Source: Flavobacteriales bacterium
GTDB lineage: Bacteria; Bacteroidota; Bacteroidia; Flavobacteriales; Flavobacteriaceae
NCBI GenBank assembly: GCA_011524905.1
Contig: WTJI01000044.1
Location: forward strand, 1-64,000
Reading direction: 5' to 3'
DNA: 64,000 nucleotides
Shown here: positions 8,509 to 17,792 of the stretch, piece after piece
Numbering within the stretch: position 1 is the stretch's first letter
Layout of the letters: each line of letters starts with the position of its first letter
Made by a program: the position numbers and the translations under genes
The notes under the pieces: model-generated
Database searches by the model: none
What the model saw: the letters and a program-made list of their open reading frames with translations, nothing else
Told to the model about the DNA's origin: nothing

Positions 8509-11328
8509 ATGAAAAAGCTTACCTTATTTGTTTGTTGCTTATTTACAATTGTCGGCTATGCTCAACACACTATTGAAGGCAAAGTCATCGATGGCGAATT
8601 TAGCGATATCCTCCCTTTTGCCAACATCCAATTGATTCAAATTGCCCCTGCCGAAAGTACGGACGGAACCACCTCAGATTTTGATGGAAATTTTGAGTTT
8701 GCCGACCTGGCAGATGGAGAATATGAATTGGAGGTTTCCTTTGTAGGCTACAATAAGAAAAGAATAACTGGCATCACAATAAACGATAAGAATACCACTC
8801 AAATCTTTGAAATTGTCTTAGAACCTTCTTCTTCTGAATTAGAAGAAGTAATAGTCACTTCATCTGCCAAAAATAATACGGCTAATGCCGTATTGAATAT
8901 ACAGAAAAGATCTGCTGTGCTTCTGGATGGATTGTCTCTACAATCCATACGAAAAGCTGGTGATAATGATATAGCTTCTGCCGTAAGAAGAGTCCCTGGC
9001 ATATCTATTGAAGACGGGAAATATGTTTACGTAAGAGGACTTGGTGATCGTTACTCCAAGACGACACTTAATGGGCTTGAAGTTCCTGGTCTAGACCCCG
9101 ATAAAAATACCCTTCAGCTAGATATTTTCCCAACCAATCTCATCGGAAATATCCAAGTAATTAAATCGGCTGCTGCCAAACTAGATGCTGACTTTACAGG
9201 AGGTATCGTAAATATAGAATTAAAAGACTTTGCCAATACACCCGAATATAGCTTGAGTATTGGTATGTCATACAACCCCAAAATGCACTTCCAAAGTAAC
9301 TATATTTTTGACCAACGTAGCAGTACAGATTTTTTAGGTTATGATGGTGGCTACCGAAAACTACGTATTGCCCGTCGTGCCAATATCCCAGAGCCTTCCC
9401 GGTCTAACCCCGCTACCAATTTGGCATATAATTACACCCAACTCCTCAGTCCCAATCTAGAGCCGCTGACGGGAACTAGTTTTATGAACTATAACTTTGG
9501 TTTTTCTACCAGCAATAGTTTCAGTCTTGAAAACGGAAATAAACTCGGATACATCGCTAGTGTCAACTACAGAAGTAATACCACTTTTTTAGATGATTTT
9601 CTCAACAGCACCTATATTTTCAATCAAAGAGGCTTTTCACTCAATAGCCAAAACGACGGCTTGTTGGGAAGAGAAGAAAAATTTGTCAATCTCCTCACTG
9701 GAATAACCTACAGTGGTACACAATCCAAATACAAACTCAACTTTTTGTTCATTCAAAACGGAGAATCCAATGTACGCCAAGGGGGCTTTTCCGAATTTGT
9801 ATCCGACGATTTTTTTGGTTTAGGTAACTTTATTACCTATACACAAAGAACCATCCTGTCTTTGCCGTTTTCGGCTAAATTCAATTTAAATGAAGGTGAG
9901 AGCACACTAGAACTTAAAGCCAACGCGACCAAAGCACTTGTTTACGATAAAGATTTTAAAGTTACCGTTTTTGAAATTTTAGATAATGACCGATATGCCC
10001 TATCACCCAATGGAGCTGGATTACCACAACGGATTTGGCGTGATTTGGATGAAGATGTTTACAATGCAAAAGTGGATTACAATACCAAGTATTCGATAAA
10101 TGACAGCGAAGTAAAACTAGAAGCAGGAGCTGCCTATTTGTTCAAAAATCGTGTTTTTGGTACCGACTATTACACCATTAACACTGTGGGTTCTTCACTT
10201 TATCTTAATGGGATTGCCAATAATGTTCTTGAAGAACCCAATCTTTGGTCTTATGAACGAGGACGAGGGAGTTATGTGTCAGGTAGCTTTCAAGAAGAAA
10301 ACCAATTTGACTCTGAGATCAATAAAATAAGTGCCTATGTTTCAGGAGAAGCAAATCTAAGCACTAAACTAAAAGGTGTTGTCGGGCTTAGATTTGAAAA
10401 ATATAAGTTAATCTACACTGGGCAATCGCTCAACCAAACCGTCTATGACAGAGCTACTTTTCTCGATCGCTCTGATTTCTTTCCCTCCCTAAACTTAATC
10501 TACACCCTGACAGAAGACCAAAAGATAAGGGCTTCTGCTTACCGAACTACGGCGCGTCCTTCATTTAAAGAAAACTCAACTGCTGTTATTTTAGATCCAA
10601 TCACAGGAACACGATTCTATGGCAATCCGAATGTTCAGCCTTCCCTGATTATGAATTATGATCTCCGCTTTGAGAATTATGGTAAAAATGGGGAGTTTTT
10701 TGCTGTGAGTAGCTTTGTTAAACAGTTTGATAGTCCTATTGAAATTGTCTTATTCGATCGCTCAACACCCAATGTTTTTATTGCGCGAAACAATCCAAGT
10801 GCCACTGTAATAGGGGCCGAATTCGAAGCTAGAAAAAACTTTATTGCGACAGACAAAAGAAAACTAAGTCTTAATACCAATCTTTCTATTATCGAATCTC
10901 GACAAATTATGGGGGATATCGAAAAAAATATTAGGCTGCTGCGTCAACCTGTAGATGAAGAATTTAAAAACTACCGTCAATTGCAAGGACAGGCACCCTA
11001 TATTATCAATGCAGGGTTTTCTTTCGAAGATATAGAAAACAACTACGAAATGAATTTAATATTCAATCGACAAGGAAAGTCGCTACAGATTGTAGGAAAT
11101 GACGATGTCCCCGATGTTTTCTCAATGCCTTTCAATTCTCTAAACTTTACATTTGAAAAAAAATTCAATCAAGTTGACGGAGTAAATAAAACATTACGCC
11201 TGCGGGTAAATAATATTTTAAACGACCAAAGAGAATCCCAATACGAATTTTTTGACTTCGAAACCCAGCCCTTTTCATACAGAGATTTTGGGACAACTTT
11301 CTCACTTAGTTATGGAATCAAGTTTTAA
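8509..11328 (+). CDS. TonB-dependent receptor with CarboxypepD_reg-like domain
   Basis: A 939-residue outer-membrane protein. Signal peptide at 1-19 ending GYAQ; a carboxypeptidase-regulatory-like beta-sandwich at about 20-105 (HTIEGKVIDGEF through the FDGNFEFADL core); a plug near 115-245 (LEEVIVTSS, AVRRVPGISIEDGKYVYVRG, IQVIKSAAAKLDADFTGG); then a beta-barrel ending in the outer-membrane signature LSYGIKF with terminal Phe. It is not followed by a susD-like gene. The upstream gene encodes a surface-type beta-helix lipoprotein and the downstream gene a PiT phosphate transporter. The substrate is unknown; phosphate or a phosphorylated compound is an inference from neighbours and box-like sites. 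Confidence 0.93.
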   Translation: MKKLTLFVCCLFTIVGYAQHTIEGKVIDGEFSDILPFANIQLIQIAPAESTDGTTSDFDGNFEFADLADGEYELEVSFVGYNKKRITGITINDKNTTQIFEIVLEPSSSELEEVIVTSSAKNNTANAVLNIQKRSAVLLDGLSLQSIRKAGDNDIASAVRRVPGISIEDGKYVYVRGLGDRYSKTTLNGLEVPGLDPDKNTLQLDIFPTNLIGNIQVIKSAAAKLDADFTGGIVNIELKDFANTPEYSLSIGMSYNPKMHFQSNYIFDQRSSTDFLGYDGGYRKLRIARRANIPEPSRSNPATNLAYNYTQLLSPNLEPLTGTSFMNYNFGFSTSNSFSLENGNKLGYIASVNYRSNTTFLDDFLNSTYIFNQRGFSLNSQNDGLLGREEKFVNLLTGITYSGTQSKYKLNFLFIQNGESNVRQGGFSEFVSDDFFGLGNFITYTQRTILSLPFSAKFNLNEGESTLELKANATKALVYDKDFKVTVFEILDNDRYALSPNGAGLPQRIWRDLDEDVYNAKVDYNTKYSINDSEVKLEAGAAYLFKNRVFGTDYYTINTVGSSLYLNGIANNVLEEPNLWSYERGRGSYVSGSFQEENQFDSEINKISAYVSGEANLSTKLKGVVGLRFEKYKLIYTGQSLNQTVYDRATFLDRSDFFPSLNLIYTLTEDQKIRASAYRTTARPSFKENSTAVILDPITGTRFYGNPNVQPSLIMNYDLRFENYGKNGEFFAVSSFVKQFDSPIEIVLFDRSTPNVFIARNNPSATVIGAEFEARKNFIATDKRKLSLNTNLSIIESRQIMGDIEKNIRLLRQPVDEEFKNYRQLQGQAPYIINAGFSFEDIENNYEMNLIFNRQGKSLQIVGNDDVPDVFSMPFNSLNFTFEKKFNQVDGVNKTLRLRVNNILNDQRESQYEFFDFETQPFSYRDFGTTFSLSYGIKF

Positions 11329-11356
11329 ATGCTAAATTTTATTTGCATTTTTGTTT
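11327..11356 (+). terminator. AT-rich hairpin overlapping the TonB receptor stop
   Basis: AAATGC (11327-11332) pairs with GCATTT (11345-11350), and inner AAAT/ATTT pairs leave a 3-base loop and one bulged T. TTGTTTT follows. The hairpin begins inside the receptor stop codon and lies just before the PiT gene, so it may attenuate rather than fully stop transcription into that gene. Confidence 0.45.
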
Positions 11357-11360
11357 TCCG

Positions 11361-13628
11361 ATGGACAATATTTATGCTTTAATAATTATCACTTTAAGTC
11401 TACTTGCCATTGGTGACTTAATCGTGGGGGTCAGTAACGATGCAGTGAATTTTTTGAACTCTGCCATCGGTTCCAAAGTATTTTCTTTCCGAAATATCAT
11501 GATTTTCGCAAGCTTGGGTATTGCTTGTGGGGCCATGTTTTCAAGTGGAATGATGGAGGTTGCGAGAAAAGGTATTTTTAATCCGCAAGCTTTTTTCTTC
11601 GACGAAATCATTTTTATTTTCATGGCTGTGATGGTAACAGACATTCTGTTGCTTGACTTTTTCAATACCTTAGGCATGCCCACCTCTACCACAGTTTCCA
11701 TTGTGTTCGAATTATTGGGCGCTGCCGTTGTCATGGCTTTGATCAAGATCTTTGATAATGGAGAGAGCTTAGCAGATTTACCCAACTACATCAATACCGC
11801 AAAAGCTGTACAAATTATTTTGGGTATTTTACTCTCCGTTGGGATTGCCTTTACTGTAGGCGCACTTGTTCAATGGCTTTCCCGTGTCATTCTTACTTAT
11901 CGATTTGATGACAAACCAGCAACCTACAACGCTTTTTTTGGAGCCCTTTCTTTGGCTGCCATTTGTAACTTTATTCTAATCAAAGGACTCAAAGGTACTG
12001 CTTTTGCCAGCACTGCTTTTGATAGCTTAGGTGGCTTGACCTTAAATCAGTTTTTAGAAACCCAGGTGCTGTTGGTCAACTTAATCAATATCACTTTTTG
12101 GTTTATCATCAGTTGGTCCTTGATCAAAGTTTTTAAGATTGATATTTACAAACTCATCATTGGCATTGGAACATTTGCTTTGGCACTTGCCTTTGCGGGA
12201 AATGATTTGGTAAATTTCATTGGGGTACCGATCGCTGCTTATCAATCTTATTTGGCTTGGATCGATTCTGGAGTGGCTGCTGAAGCTTTTGGAATGGGTG
12301 TTTTACAGAAAAAAGTACCTACACCTACCTTCTTTTTGTTGGCCTCGGGTGTCATTATGATTTTGACACTATGGTTTTCATCCAAAGCCCGAAGGGTTGT
12401 CAAAACCTCATTAGATCTATCAGATCAAAATACAACTAGAGAGCGTTTTCGCCCAAATTTTTTAGCACGCGCTATGGTGCGCCTGTTCGCAAACACCAAT
12501 GCCCTTTTGACCCATTATATTCCAGCCAATACAAGAAATAAAATCAGTCAAGCTTTTGCTTTTGATGCAGTAATAGACTTGTCAGACAAAAATCGGCCTG
12601 CTTTTGACCGTTTACGGGCTTGTATCAACCTTGTTGTTGCGGCTGTACTGATTTCTATCGCCACCTCTCTAAAATTGCCCTTATCGACTACCTATGTTAC
12701 ATTTATGGTGGCTATGGGTACTTCATTGGCCGACAGGGCTTGGGGTACGGATAGTGCTGTTTATCGCGTTGCGGGGGTTTTAAATGTTATTGGCGGTTGG
12801 TTTTTTACGGCCATTAGTGCGTTTGTGGTCTGCGGATCGATTCTCTATTTGATCAACTTAGGTGGCCCAATTACCATTGCCATCATTGTTTTTTTAATTC
12901 TGATTATTGTAGGACGCAACTTCATTAAAACAAATAAAACGGCGCAAATCGCCAGAAAACGTTTTCAAGTCAAGTCAGAAAGTAAATCACTACAAGGAGT
13001 AATTCAAGAATCTGGCGATAATATTACTGGGATTTTTGAGCAAAGTATTTCCCTGTACAAGGATATGGTAGAGGGACTCGCAGCAGATGATTTCAGAAAG
13101 TTACTTCGTATTAGAAAAAAAGCAGAAGACTTAAAGGTAGCTGTAGAAGAATTGCGCAATTCACTATTTTTCTTTATCAAGTCTATGGAAGAAACCAGTT
13201 TTGTAGCGAGTAACTACTATATCAACTTACTAGGATTGCTACACGACTTGACCGAGGATATCCAGTACATGACTAAAATTAGTCACCGACACTCCTACAA
13301 TAATCATAAAAAAATCAGTGATTTTCAACACGACGATTTACTAACATTACTCTTCCAGTTGGAATTTGTTTTTACCATTTCAATTGAAGCCTTTCATGAA
13401 AGAATAAGTGAAGAAGAATTTCAAAAAGTAGTAAACCAAAAAGAAACGACTTTTAGTTTGATCCAGAATAAAATTGAGCGGCAAATAATTCGGACCAGAG
13501 AAGCTGAAACAAGCTCAAAAAATACGGTTTTATATTTCAACTTGTTGACGCGAACCAAGGATTTGATTCAGCACAAATTCGAAATCGTAGAGGAATTTTA
13601 TGAATTAATACAAGTAGGAAAAAACTAG
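11361..13628 (+). CDS. PiT-family inorganic phosphate transporter with PhoU-like C-terminal domain
   Basis: A 755-residue protein from ATG 11361 (the upstream in-frame TTG at 11343 is less likely). Two copies of the PHO4 signature are visible: GVSNDAVNF at about 23-31 and GNDLVNFIGVP further on, with about ten or more hydrophobic helices up to residue 530. The last 220 residues are charged and helical, resembling PhoU/YkaA-type helical domains that in other organisms are separate partners of Pit. It would import phosphate across the inner membrane by proton or sodium symport. It lies 32 bp after the TonB receptor gene. Its stop overlaps the convergent MORN gene by 4 bp. Confidence 0.92.
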   Translation: MDNIYALIIITLSLLAIGDLIVGVSNDAVNFLNSAIGSKVFSFRNIMIFASLGIACGAMFSSGMMEVARKGIFNPQAFFFDEIIFIFMAVMVTDILLLDFFNTLGMPTSTTVSIVFELLGAAVVMALIKIFDNGESLADLPNYINTAKAVQIILGILLSVGIAFTVGALVQWLSRVILTYRFDDKPATYNAFFGALSLAAICNFILIKGLKGTAFASTAFDSLGGLTLNQFLETQVLLVNLINITFWFIISWSLIKVFKIDIYKLIIGIGTFALALAFAGNDLVNFIGVPIAAYQSYLAWIDSGVAAEAFGMGVLQKKVPTPTFFLLASGVIMILTLWFSSKARRVVKTSLDLSDQNTTRERFRPNFLARAMVRLFANTNALLTHYIPANTRNKISQAFAFDAVIDLSDKNRPAFDRLRACINLVVAAVLISIATSLKLPLSTTYVTFMVAMGTSLADRAWGTDSAVYRVAGVLNVIGGWFFTAISAFVVCGSILYLINLGGPITIAIIVFLILIIVGRNFIKTNKTAQIARKRFQVKSESKSLQGVIQESGDNITGIFEQSISLYKDMVEGLAADDFRKLLRIRKKAEDLKVAVEELRNSLFFFIKSMEETSFVASNYYINLLGLLHDLTEDIQYMTKISHRHSYNNHKKISDFQHDDLLTLLFQLEFVFTISIEAFHERISEEEFQKVVNQKETTFSLIQNKIERQIIRTREAETSSKNTVLYFNLLTRTKDLIQHKFEIVEEFYELIQVGKN

Positions 13629-13975
13629 TTGACGGCTACCAACGCACCTTTTTCCCACACAACTGCACCAGTAGCTTTATTATCTTTAAACGTTACTTCG
13701 GTCATTTTACTCATATGCCAAAAAAACCATTTACCCGTTTTTTTTCCATTCAAAAATTGACCCTGAGCTAGTTTGCTTCCTGTTTCAGAGTAGCTCACCC
13801 AGTCACCGTGTAGTTTACTATTTTTAAAGTACCCTTTTTCAGCAATTTGTCCATTGTCATAATACTTTACGACACGAATCAGATTGCGTTCTTTTTTGTA
13901 CTCTGTTCTATTTTGTGCATATCCAGAATGAAGTCCAAGACCTAATACTACTAAAGAAATCAAAAACTTTTTCAT
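13625..13975 (-). CDS. Exported MORN-repeat (YwqK-like) protein
   Basis: A 116-residue protein with a signal peptide (MKKFLISLVV... ending GYAQ near residue 21) and three to four MORN-like repeats: RVVKYYDNGQIAEKGYFKN, KLHGDWVSYSETGSKLAQGQF, NGKKTGKWFFWH. Homologues in Bacteroidota are sometimes misnamed nicotinic acid mononucleotide adenylyltransferase; there is no sign of that activity. Role unknown, probably in periplasm or cell envelope. It has a perfect -7 element and three perfectly phased GTTA boxes upstream, which suggests strong regulation together with the neighbouring phosphate transporter. Confidence 0.82.
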   Translation of the reverse strand: MKKFLISLVVLGLGLHSGYAQNRTEYKKERNLIRVVKYYDNGQIAEKGYFKNSKLHGDWVSYSETGSKLAQGQFLNGKKTGKWFFWHMSKMTEVTFKDNKATGAVVWEKGALVAVN

Positions 13976-13997
13976 AAATGTTGGTTTTGAATTTAAT

Positions 13998-14005
13998 CAA
14001 AGATA
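13998..14005 (-). promoter_or_regulatory. -7 element of the MORN gene
   Basis: Minus-strand TATCTTTG is a perfect TAnnTTTG match 22 bp before the ATG at 13975. The phased GTTA boxes begin 20 bp upstream, in the place of a -33 element, as in activator-dependent promoters. Confidence 0.6.
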
Positions 14006-14025
14006 ACAATTATTTCATTTCTGCA

Positions 14026-14052
14026 TAACTTTTACGTAACATTATCTTAACA
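14026..14052 (-). promoter_or_regulatory. Three 11-bp-phased GTTA boxes (Pho-box-like)
   Basis: TAAC occurs on the plus strand at 14026, 14037 and 14048, each exactly 11 bp apart, with a further TAAC at 14004 (two turns away). Read toward the MORN gene this is a run of GTTA half-sites next to the -33 region. The spacing and the TTAACA core resemble PhoB/PhoP-family boxes. The target regulator is not in the window, so identity is inferred. Confidence 0.5.
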
Positions 14053-14063
14053 TAAGGAGTCAG

Positions 14064-14097
14064 AAAAAACCCTCTAAATATATAGAGGGTTGTTTTT
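14064..14097 (-). terminator. Intrinsic terminator of nrdA
   Basis: A 9-bp stem AACCCTCTA (14068-14076) and TAGAGGGTT (14083-14091) with a 6-base loop, flanked on the minus strand by a T run (14064-14069). A second T run on the plus side makes it usable in both directions. It lies just after the nrdA stop. Confidence 0.85.
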
Positions 14098-14104
14098 CAG
14101 GGGT

Positions 14105-16549
14105 TTAAGATCCGCACATTAAGCAATCATCGTCCTCGCTATTCTTGGACTGCGCTAACATTTGCTTAAGTTCCTCAGGGCTTAATGGCTCAACAGGTAC
14201 TTGCTGAGGCGTCGTACTTGCGTCTGAAGCTGGAGCACTTGTTGTCGATAAAGCCGAAACAGATTCTACCTTTTCTTTATTGTCTATGGTGAATTTAATG
14301 GCATCTACAGCCGATTTTGTTCGCAAGTAATACATACCTGTCTTGAGACCCGACTTCCAGGCATAAAAATGCATGGAAGTCAATTTGGCCATAGTTGCAC
14401 CTTCCATAAATAAATTCAAAGATTGTGATTGATCAATGAAATATCCACGATGGCGTGACATATCTATAATGTCCTTCATACTCATCTCCCACACGGTACG
14501 ATATAGCTCTTTTATATCCTCTGGAATGCCTTCAATATGCTGGATAGATCCGTTAGCACGCATCAATTCCTGTTTCATGTCTTCATTCCAAAGACCTAGA
14601 CTAACTAAATCCTCAAGTAAATGTTTATTAACAACGATAAACTCGCCCGACAATACACGACGGGTATAAATATTTGAAGTGTAGGGCTCAAAGCACTCGT
14701 TATTGCCTAGAATCTGTGAGGTAGAAGCGGTTGGCATAGGTGCTACCAGCAGTGAGTTACGCACCCCATGCTTTTTAATATCTTTTCGAAGCTGCCCCCA
14801 ATCCCAACGTCCACTTAATTCCTCGTCTTTAATACCCCAAAGATTGTGCTGGAATTCGCCTTTAGAGATCGGAGAACCCTTGTAGGTTTCATAGGGGCCA
14901 TCTTTCTTAGCTTCTTCAAGTGAGGCTGTCAGTGCAGCATAATAAAGCGTCTCAAAAATCTCTTGATTGAGTTCCTTGGCTTTTTCTGAAGTAAAAGGCA
15001 AACGCAATAAAATGAATGCGTCGGCTAATCCTTGTACACCTAAACCTACTGGTCGGTGTCTAAAATTTGAGTTTTCCGCTTCTGGAACGGGGTAGTAATT
15101 TCTGTCAATTACTCGGTTTAGGTTTTTGGTTACCTGAACCGTCACTTCAAAAAGCTTTTGGTGGTTAAATGCCTCATCCTCAATAAACATTGGAAGGGCA
15201 ATGGAAGCTAAATTACATACGGCGACCTCATCGGGGGCAGTGTACTCTAAAATCTCGGTACAAAGATTAGAGGAACGAATGGTGCCTAAATTTTGCTGAT
15301 TAGATTTGCGATTGGCCGAATCCTTGTAGAGCATGTAGGGCGTTCCCGTTTCGATTTGGGATTCCAATATTTTTTCCCAAAGTTCACGTGCTTTTACAGT
15401 CTTCCGACCTTTACCTTCTTTTTCATATTGGATGTAAAGTTTGTCAAAAGTTTCGCCATGGCAATCAAATAAACCTGGGCATTCGTTGGGACACATCAGG
15501 GTCCATTCCGCATCTTGTTCTACTCGCTTCATAAACAAGTCGGGCACCCACATTGCATAAAACAAATCACGAGCACGCATTTCTTCCTTACCATGGTTTT
15601 TCTTCAGTTCCAAAAAATCGAAGATATCAGCATGCCAGGGTTCTACGTAGATGGCAAATGATCCTTTTCTTTTCCCACCACCTTGGTCGACATAACGGGC
15701 GGTATCATTAAAAACCCGCAACATGGGGACAATACCATTTGATGTGCCATTAGTCCCAGAAATGTAGGAACCTGTAGCACGAATGTTGTGAATAGACAAG
15801 CCGATACCGCCTGCCGACTGTGAAATTTTTGCAGTTTGTTTTAGTGTATCATAAATACCATCAATACTGTCATCTTTCATTGTAAGTAAAAAACATGATG
15901 ACATTTGTGGTTTGGGCGTCCCAGAATTAAACAAGGTTGGCGTGGCGTGTGTAAAATATTTTTTGGACATCAGATGGTAAGTCTCCAGTACGGAGTCAAT
16001 ATCATCTAGATGAATTCCTATAGCCACACGCATCAGCATATGCTGCGGTCGCTCTGCAATGACACCATTGAGTTTTAGTAGATAAGAGCGCTCCAGCGTT
16101 TTAAAACCAAAGAAGTCGTAACCAAAATCGCGATTATAAATGATACTGGAGTCGAATAATTCAGCATTTTTTTGGATTATGGCATACACTTCATCCGATA
16201 ACAATGGAGCCTTTTTACCGGTACGAGGGTTGACATATTCATACAAGTCTTTCATGGTTTCCGAGAAAGACTTTTTTGTTTTTTTGTGAAGGTTAGAAAC
16301 CGATATCCTTGCTGCCAACTGTGCGTAGTCGGGGTGTGTGGTTGTCATGGTAGCAGCAATTTCTGAAGCCAGATTATCCAGCTCTGAAGTAGTCACTCCA
16401 TCATAGAGTCCTTCAATCACGCGCATGGCAACACGAACAGGATCGACCAAATCATTCAAACCGTAACACAATTTACGGATGCGTGCGGTGATTTTATCGA
16501 AAATTACAGGCTCTTTACGACCATCTCTTTTTACTACGTACATGCTCAT
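14105..16549 (-). CDS. nrdA: Ribonucleoside-diphosphate reductase, class Ia alpha subunit
   Basis: An 814-residue protein with an N-terminal ATP-cone ([20 protein letters not shown]), the catalytic barrel with the [21 protein letters not shown] and [20 protein letters not shown] segments, and a flexible tail ending in the redox pair CLMCGS. It reduces ribonucleoside diphosphates to deoxy forms using the NrdB radical. The ATP-cone implies allosteric activity control by ATP/dATP. A Ser/Thr/Pro-rich linker precedes the tail. It lies 50 bp after nrdB in the same transcription unit and ends at a clear terminator. Confidence 0.96.
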   Translation of the reverse strand: MSMYVVKRDGRKEPVIFDKITARIRKLCYGLNDLVDPVRVAMRVIEGLYDGVTTSELDNLASEIAATMTTTHPDYAQLAARISVSNLHKKTKKSFSETMKDLYEYVNPRTGKKAPLLSDEVYAIIQKNAELFDSSIIYNRDFGYDFFGFKTLERSYLLKLNGVIAERPQHMLMRVAIGIHLDDIDSVLETYHLMSKKYFTHATPTLFNSGTPKPQMSSCFLLTMKDDSIDGIYDTLKQTAKISQSAGGIGLSIHNIRATGSYISGTNGTSNGIVPMLRVFNDTARYVDQGGGKRKGSFAIYVEPWHADIFDFLELKKNHGKEEMRARDLFYAMWVPDLFMKRVEQDAEWTLMCPNECPGLFDCHGETFDKLYIQYEKEGKGRKTVKARELWEKILESQIETGTPYMLYKDSANRKSNQQNLGTIRSSNLCTEILEYTAPDEVAVCNLASIALPMFIEDEAFNHQKLFEVTVQVTKNLNRVIDRNYYPVPEAENSNFRHRPVGLGVQGLADAFILLRLPFTSEKAKELNQEIFETLYYAALTASLEEAKKDGPYETYKGSPISKGEFQHNLWGIKDEELSGRWDWGQLRKDIKKHGVRNSLLVAPMPTASTSQILGNNECFEPYTSNIYTRRVLSGEFIVVNKHLLEDLVSLGLWNEDMKQELMRANGSIQHIEGIPEDIKELYRTVWEMSMKDIIDMSRHRGYFIDQSQSLNLFMEGATMAKLTSMHFYAWKSGLKTGMYYLRTKSAVDAIKFTIDNKEKVESVSALSTTSAPASDASTTPQQVPVEPLSPEELKQMLAQSKNSEDDDCLMCGS

Positions 16550-16599
16550 GGGAATTGGAATAATATGGTTAAATAAATATAGTTTTGACTGCCATGGGC

Positions 16600-17577
16600 C
16601 TAGAAATCTGCATCAAAAGATATCTTGGTCTCCTTTTCTTCTTTATTCAATACCCCGGCTTTTTGATATTCCGAAACGCGTTTTTCAAAGAAGTTTGTTT
16701 TTCCTTGTAAGGAAATCATATCCATAAAATCAAATGGATTTGTCACATTAAATTGTTTTTCACAACCCAACTCCACCAACAAACGATCAGTAACAAATTC
16801 TAAATATTGGGTCATTAGTTTGGCATTCATACCAATCAAACTAACAGGAAGTGACTCAGTAACAAATTCACGCTCAATATTTAGAGCGTCTAGTATGATC
16901 TCTTCAATGCGCTCTTTGGGCACTTTATTCACCAGGTGATTGTTGTGTAAATGCACAGCAAAGTCGCAGTGAACTCCCTCATCTCTCGAGATCAACTCAT
17001 TAGAAAAAGTTAGTCCTGGCATCAAGCCCCGCTTTTTTAACCAAAAAATCGAACAAAAAGCGCCTGAAAAGAATATTCCTTCCACAGCTGCAAAGGCAAT
17101 CAAACGCTCGGCAAATGATTCTGACTCAATCCAACGCAAAGCCCAATCTGCTTTTCTTTTGATTGCTGGAAATACTTCAATCGCCTTGAATAACTTGTTT
17201 TTCTCTTTTTCATCTTTGACATAAGTGTCAATCAAAAGAGAGTAGGTCTCAGAGTGGATGTTTTCCATCATGATTTGGAAACCGTAAAAGAACTTGGCTT
17301 CAGAATACTGGACTTCATTGACAAAATTCTCAGCTAAATTCTCATTGACAATTCCATCGGAGGCAGCGAAAAAGGCAAGAATATGTTTGATGAAATATTT
17401 TTCATCTTCGTTGAGCTTATTGTTCCAGTCGGTTAGATCTTGATGGAGGTCTATTTCTTCTGCTGTCCAAAAGCTAGCTTCCATTTTTTTATACCATTCC
17501 CATATATCATGATGCTGAATAGGAAAAATTACAAATCGATTGTTATTCTCTGCTAATATCGGTTCCACTGCTGCCAT
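16600..17577 (-). CDS. nrdB: Ribonucleoside-diphosphate reductase, class Ia beta subunit
   Basis: A 325-residue ferritin-like protein. Diiron-site acidic and His residues occur in the expected segments ([51 protein letters not shown]-type region). The YSLLID segment after the second helix contains the expected radical tyrosine. It generates the tyrosyl radical needed by NrdA. The gene is first in an nrdB-nrdA pair. The 215-bp upstream region contains a DnaA-box-like sequence. Confidence 0.96.
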   Translation of the reverse strand: MAAVEPILAENNNRFVIFPIQHHDIWEWYKKMEASFWTAEEIDLHQDLTDWNNKLNEDEKYFIKHILAFFAASDGIVNENLAENFVNEVQYSEAKFFYGFQIMMENIHSETYSLLIDTYVKDEKEKNKLFKAIEVFPAIKRKADWALRWIESESFAERLIAFAAVEGIFFSGAFCSIFWLKKRGLMPGLTFSNELISRDEGVHCDFAVHLHNNHLVNKVPKERIEEIILDALNIEREFVTESLPVSLIGMNAKLMTQYLEFVTDRLLVELGCEKQFNVTNPFDFMDMISLQGKTNFFEKRVSEYQKAGVLNKEEKETKISFDADF

Positions 17578-17653
17578 AATCGTTTTTTGCTTTATTTGAT
17601 TGTTTTCGAGACAAACAAAGATTTAAAAATGTGTGCAAAGTTGAAAGGGCTAC

Positions 17654-17662
17654 TTATCCACA
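17654..17662 (+). promoter_or_regulatory. DnaA-box consensus upstream of nrdBA
   Basis: TTATCCACA is an exact match to the consensus DnaA box, 77 bp before the nrdB ATG. In E. coli, DnaA boxes regulate nrdAB, so function is plausible. By chance about half an exact match would be expected on both strands of 64 kb, so one site alone is weak evidence. Confidence 0.35.
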
Positions 17663-17792
17663 AACAAGCTTAGTTTTTAACAAAAAGTAGCTGTCTGAAG
17701 ATTTTTTGGGTTGTAAGGTGTTTTTTTACGGTATTGATTTACAGGTTTTTAAAAAAATATTTTTGCCTTAGACCCTGTAATTACTGAAAACG

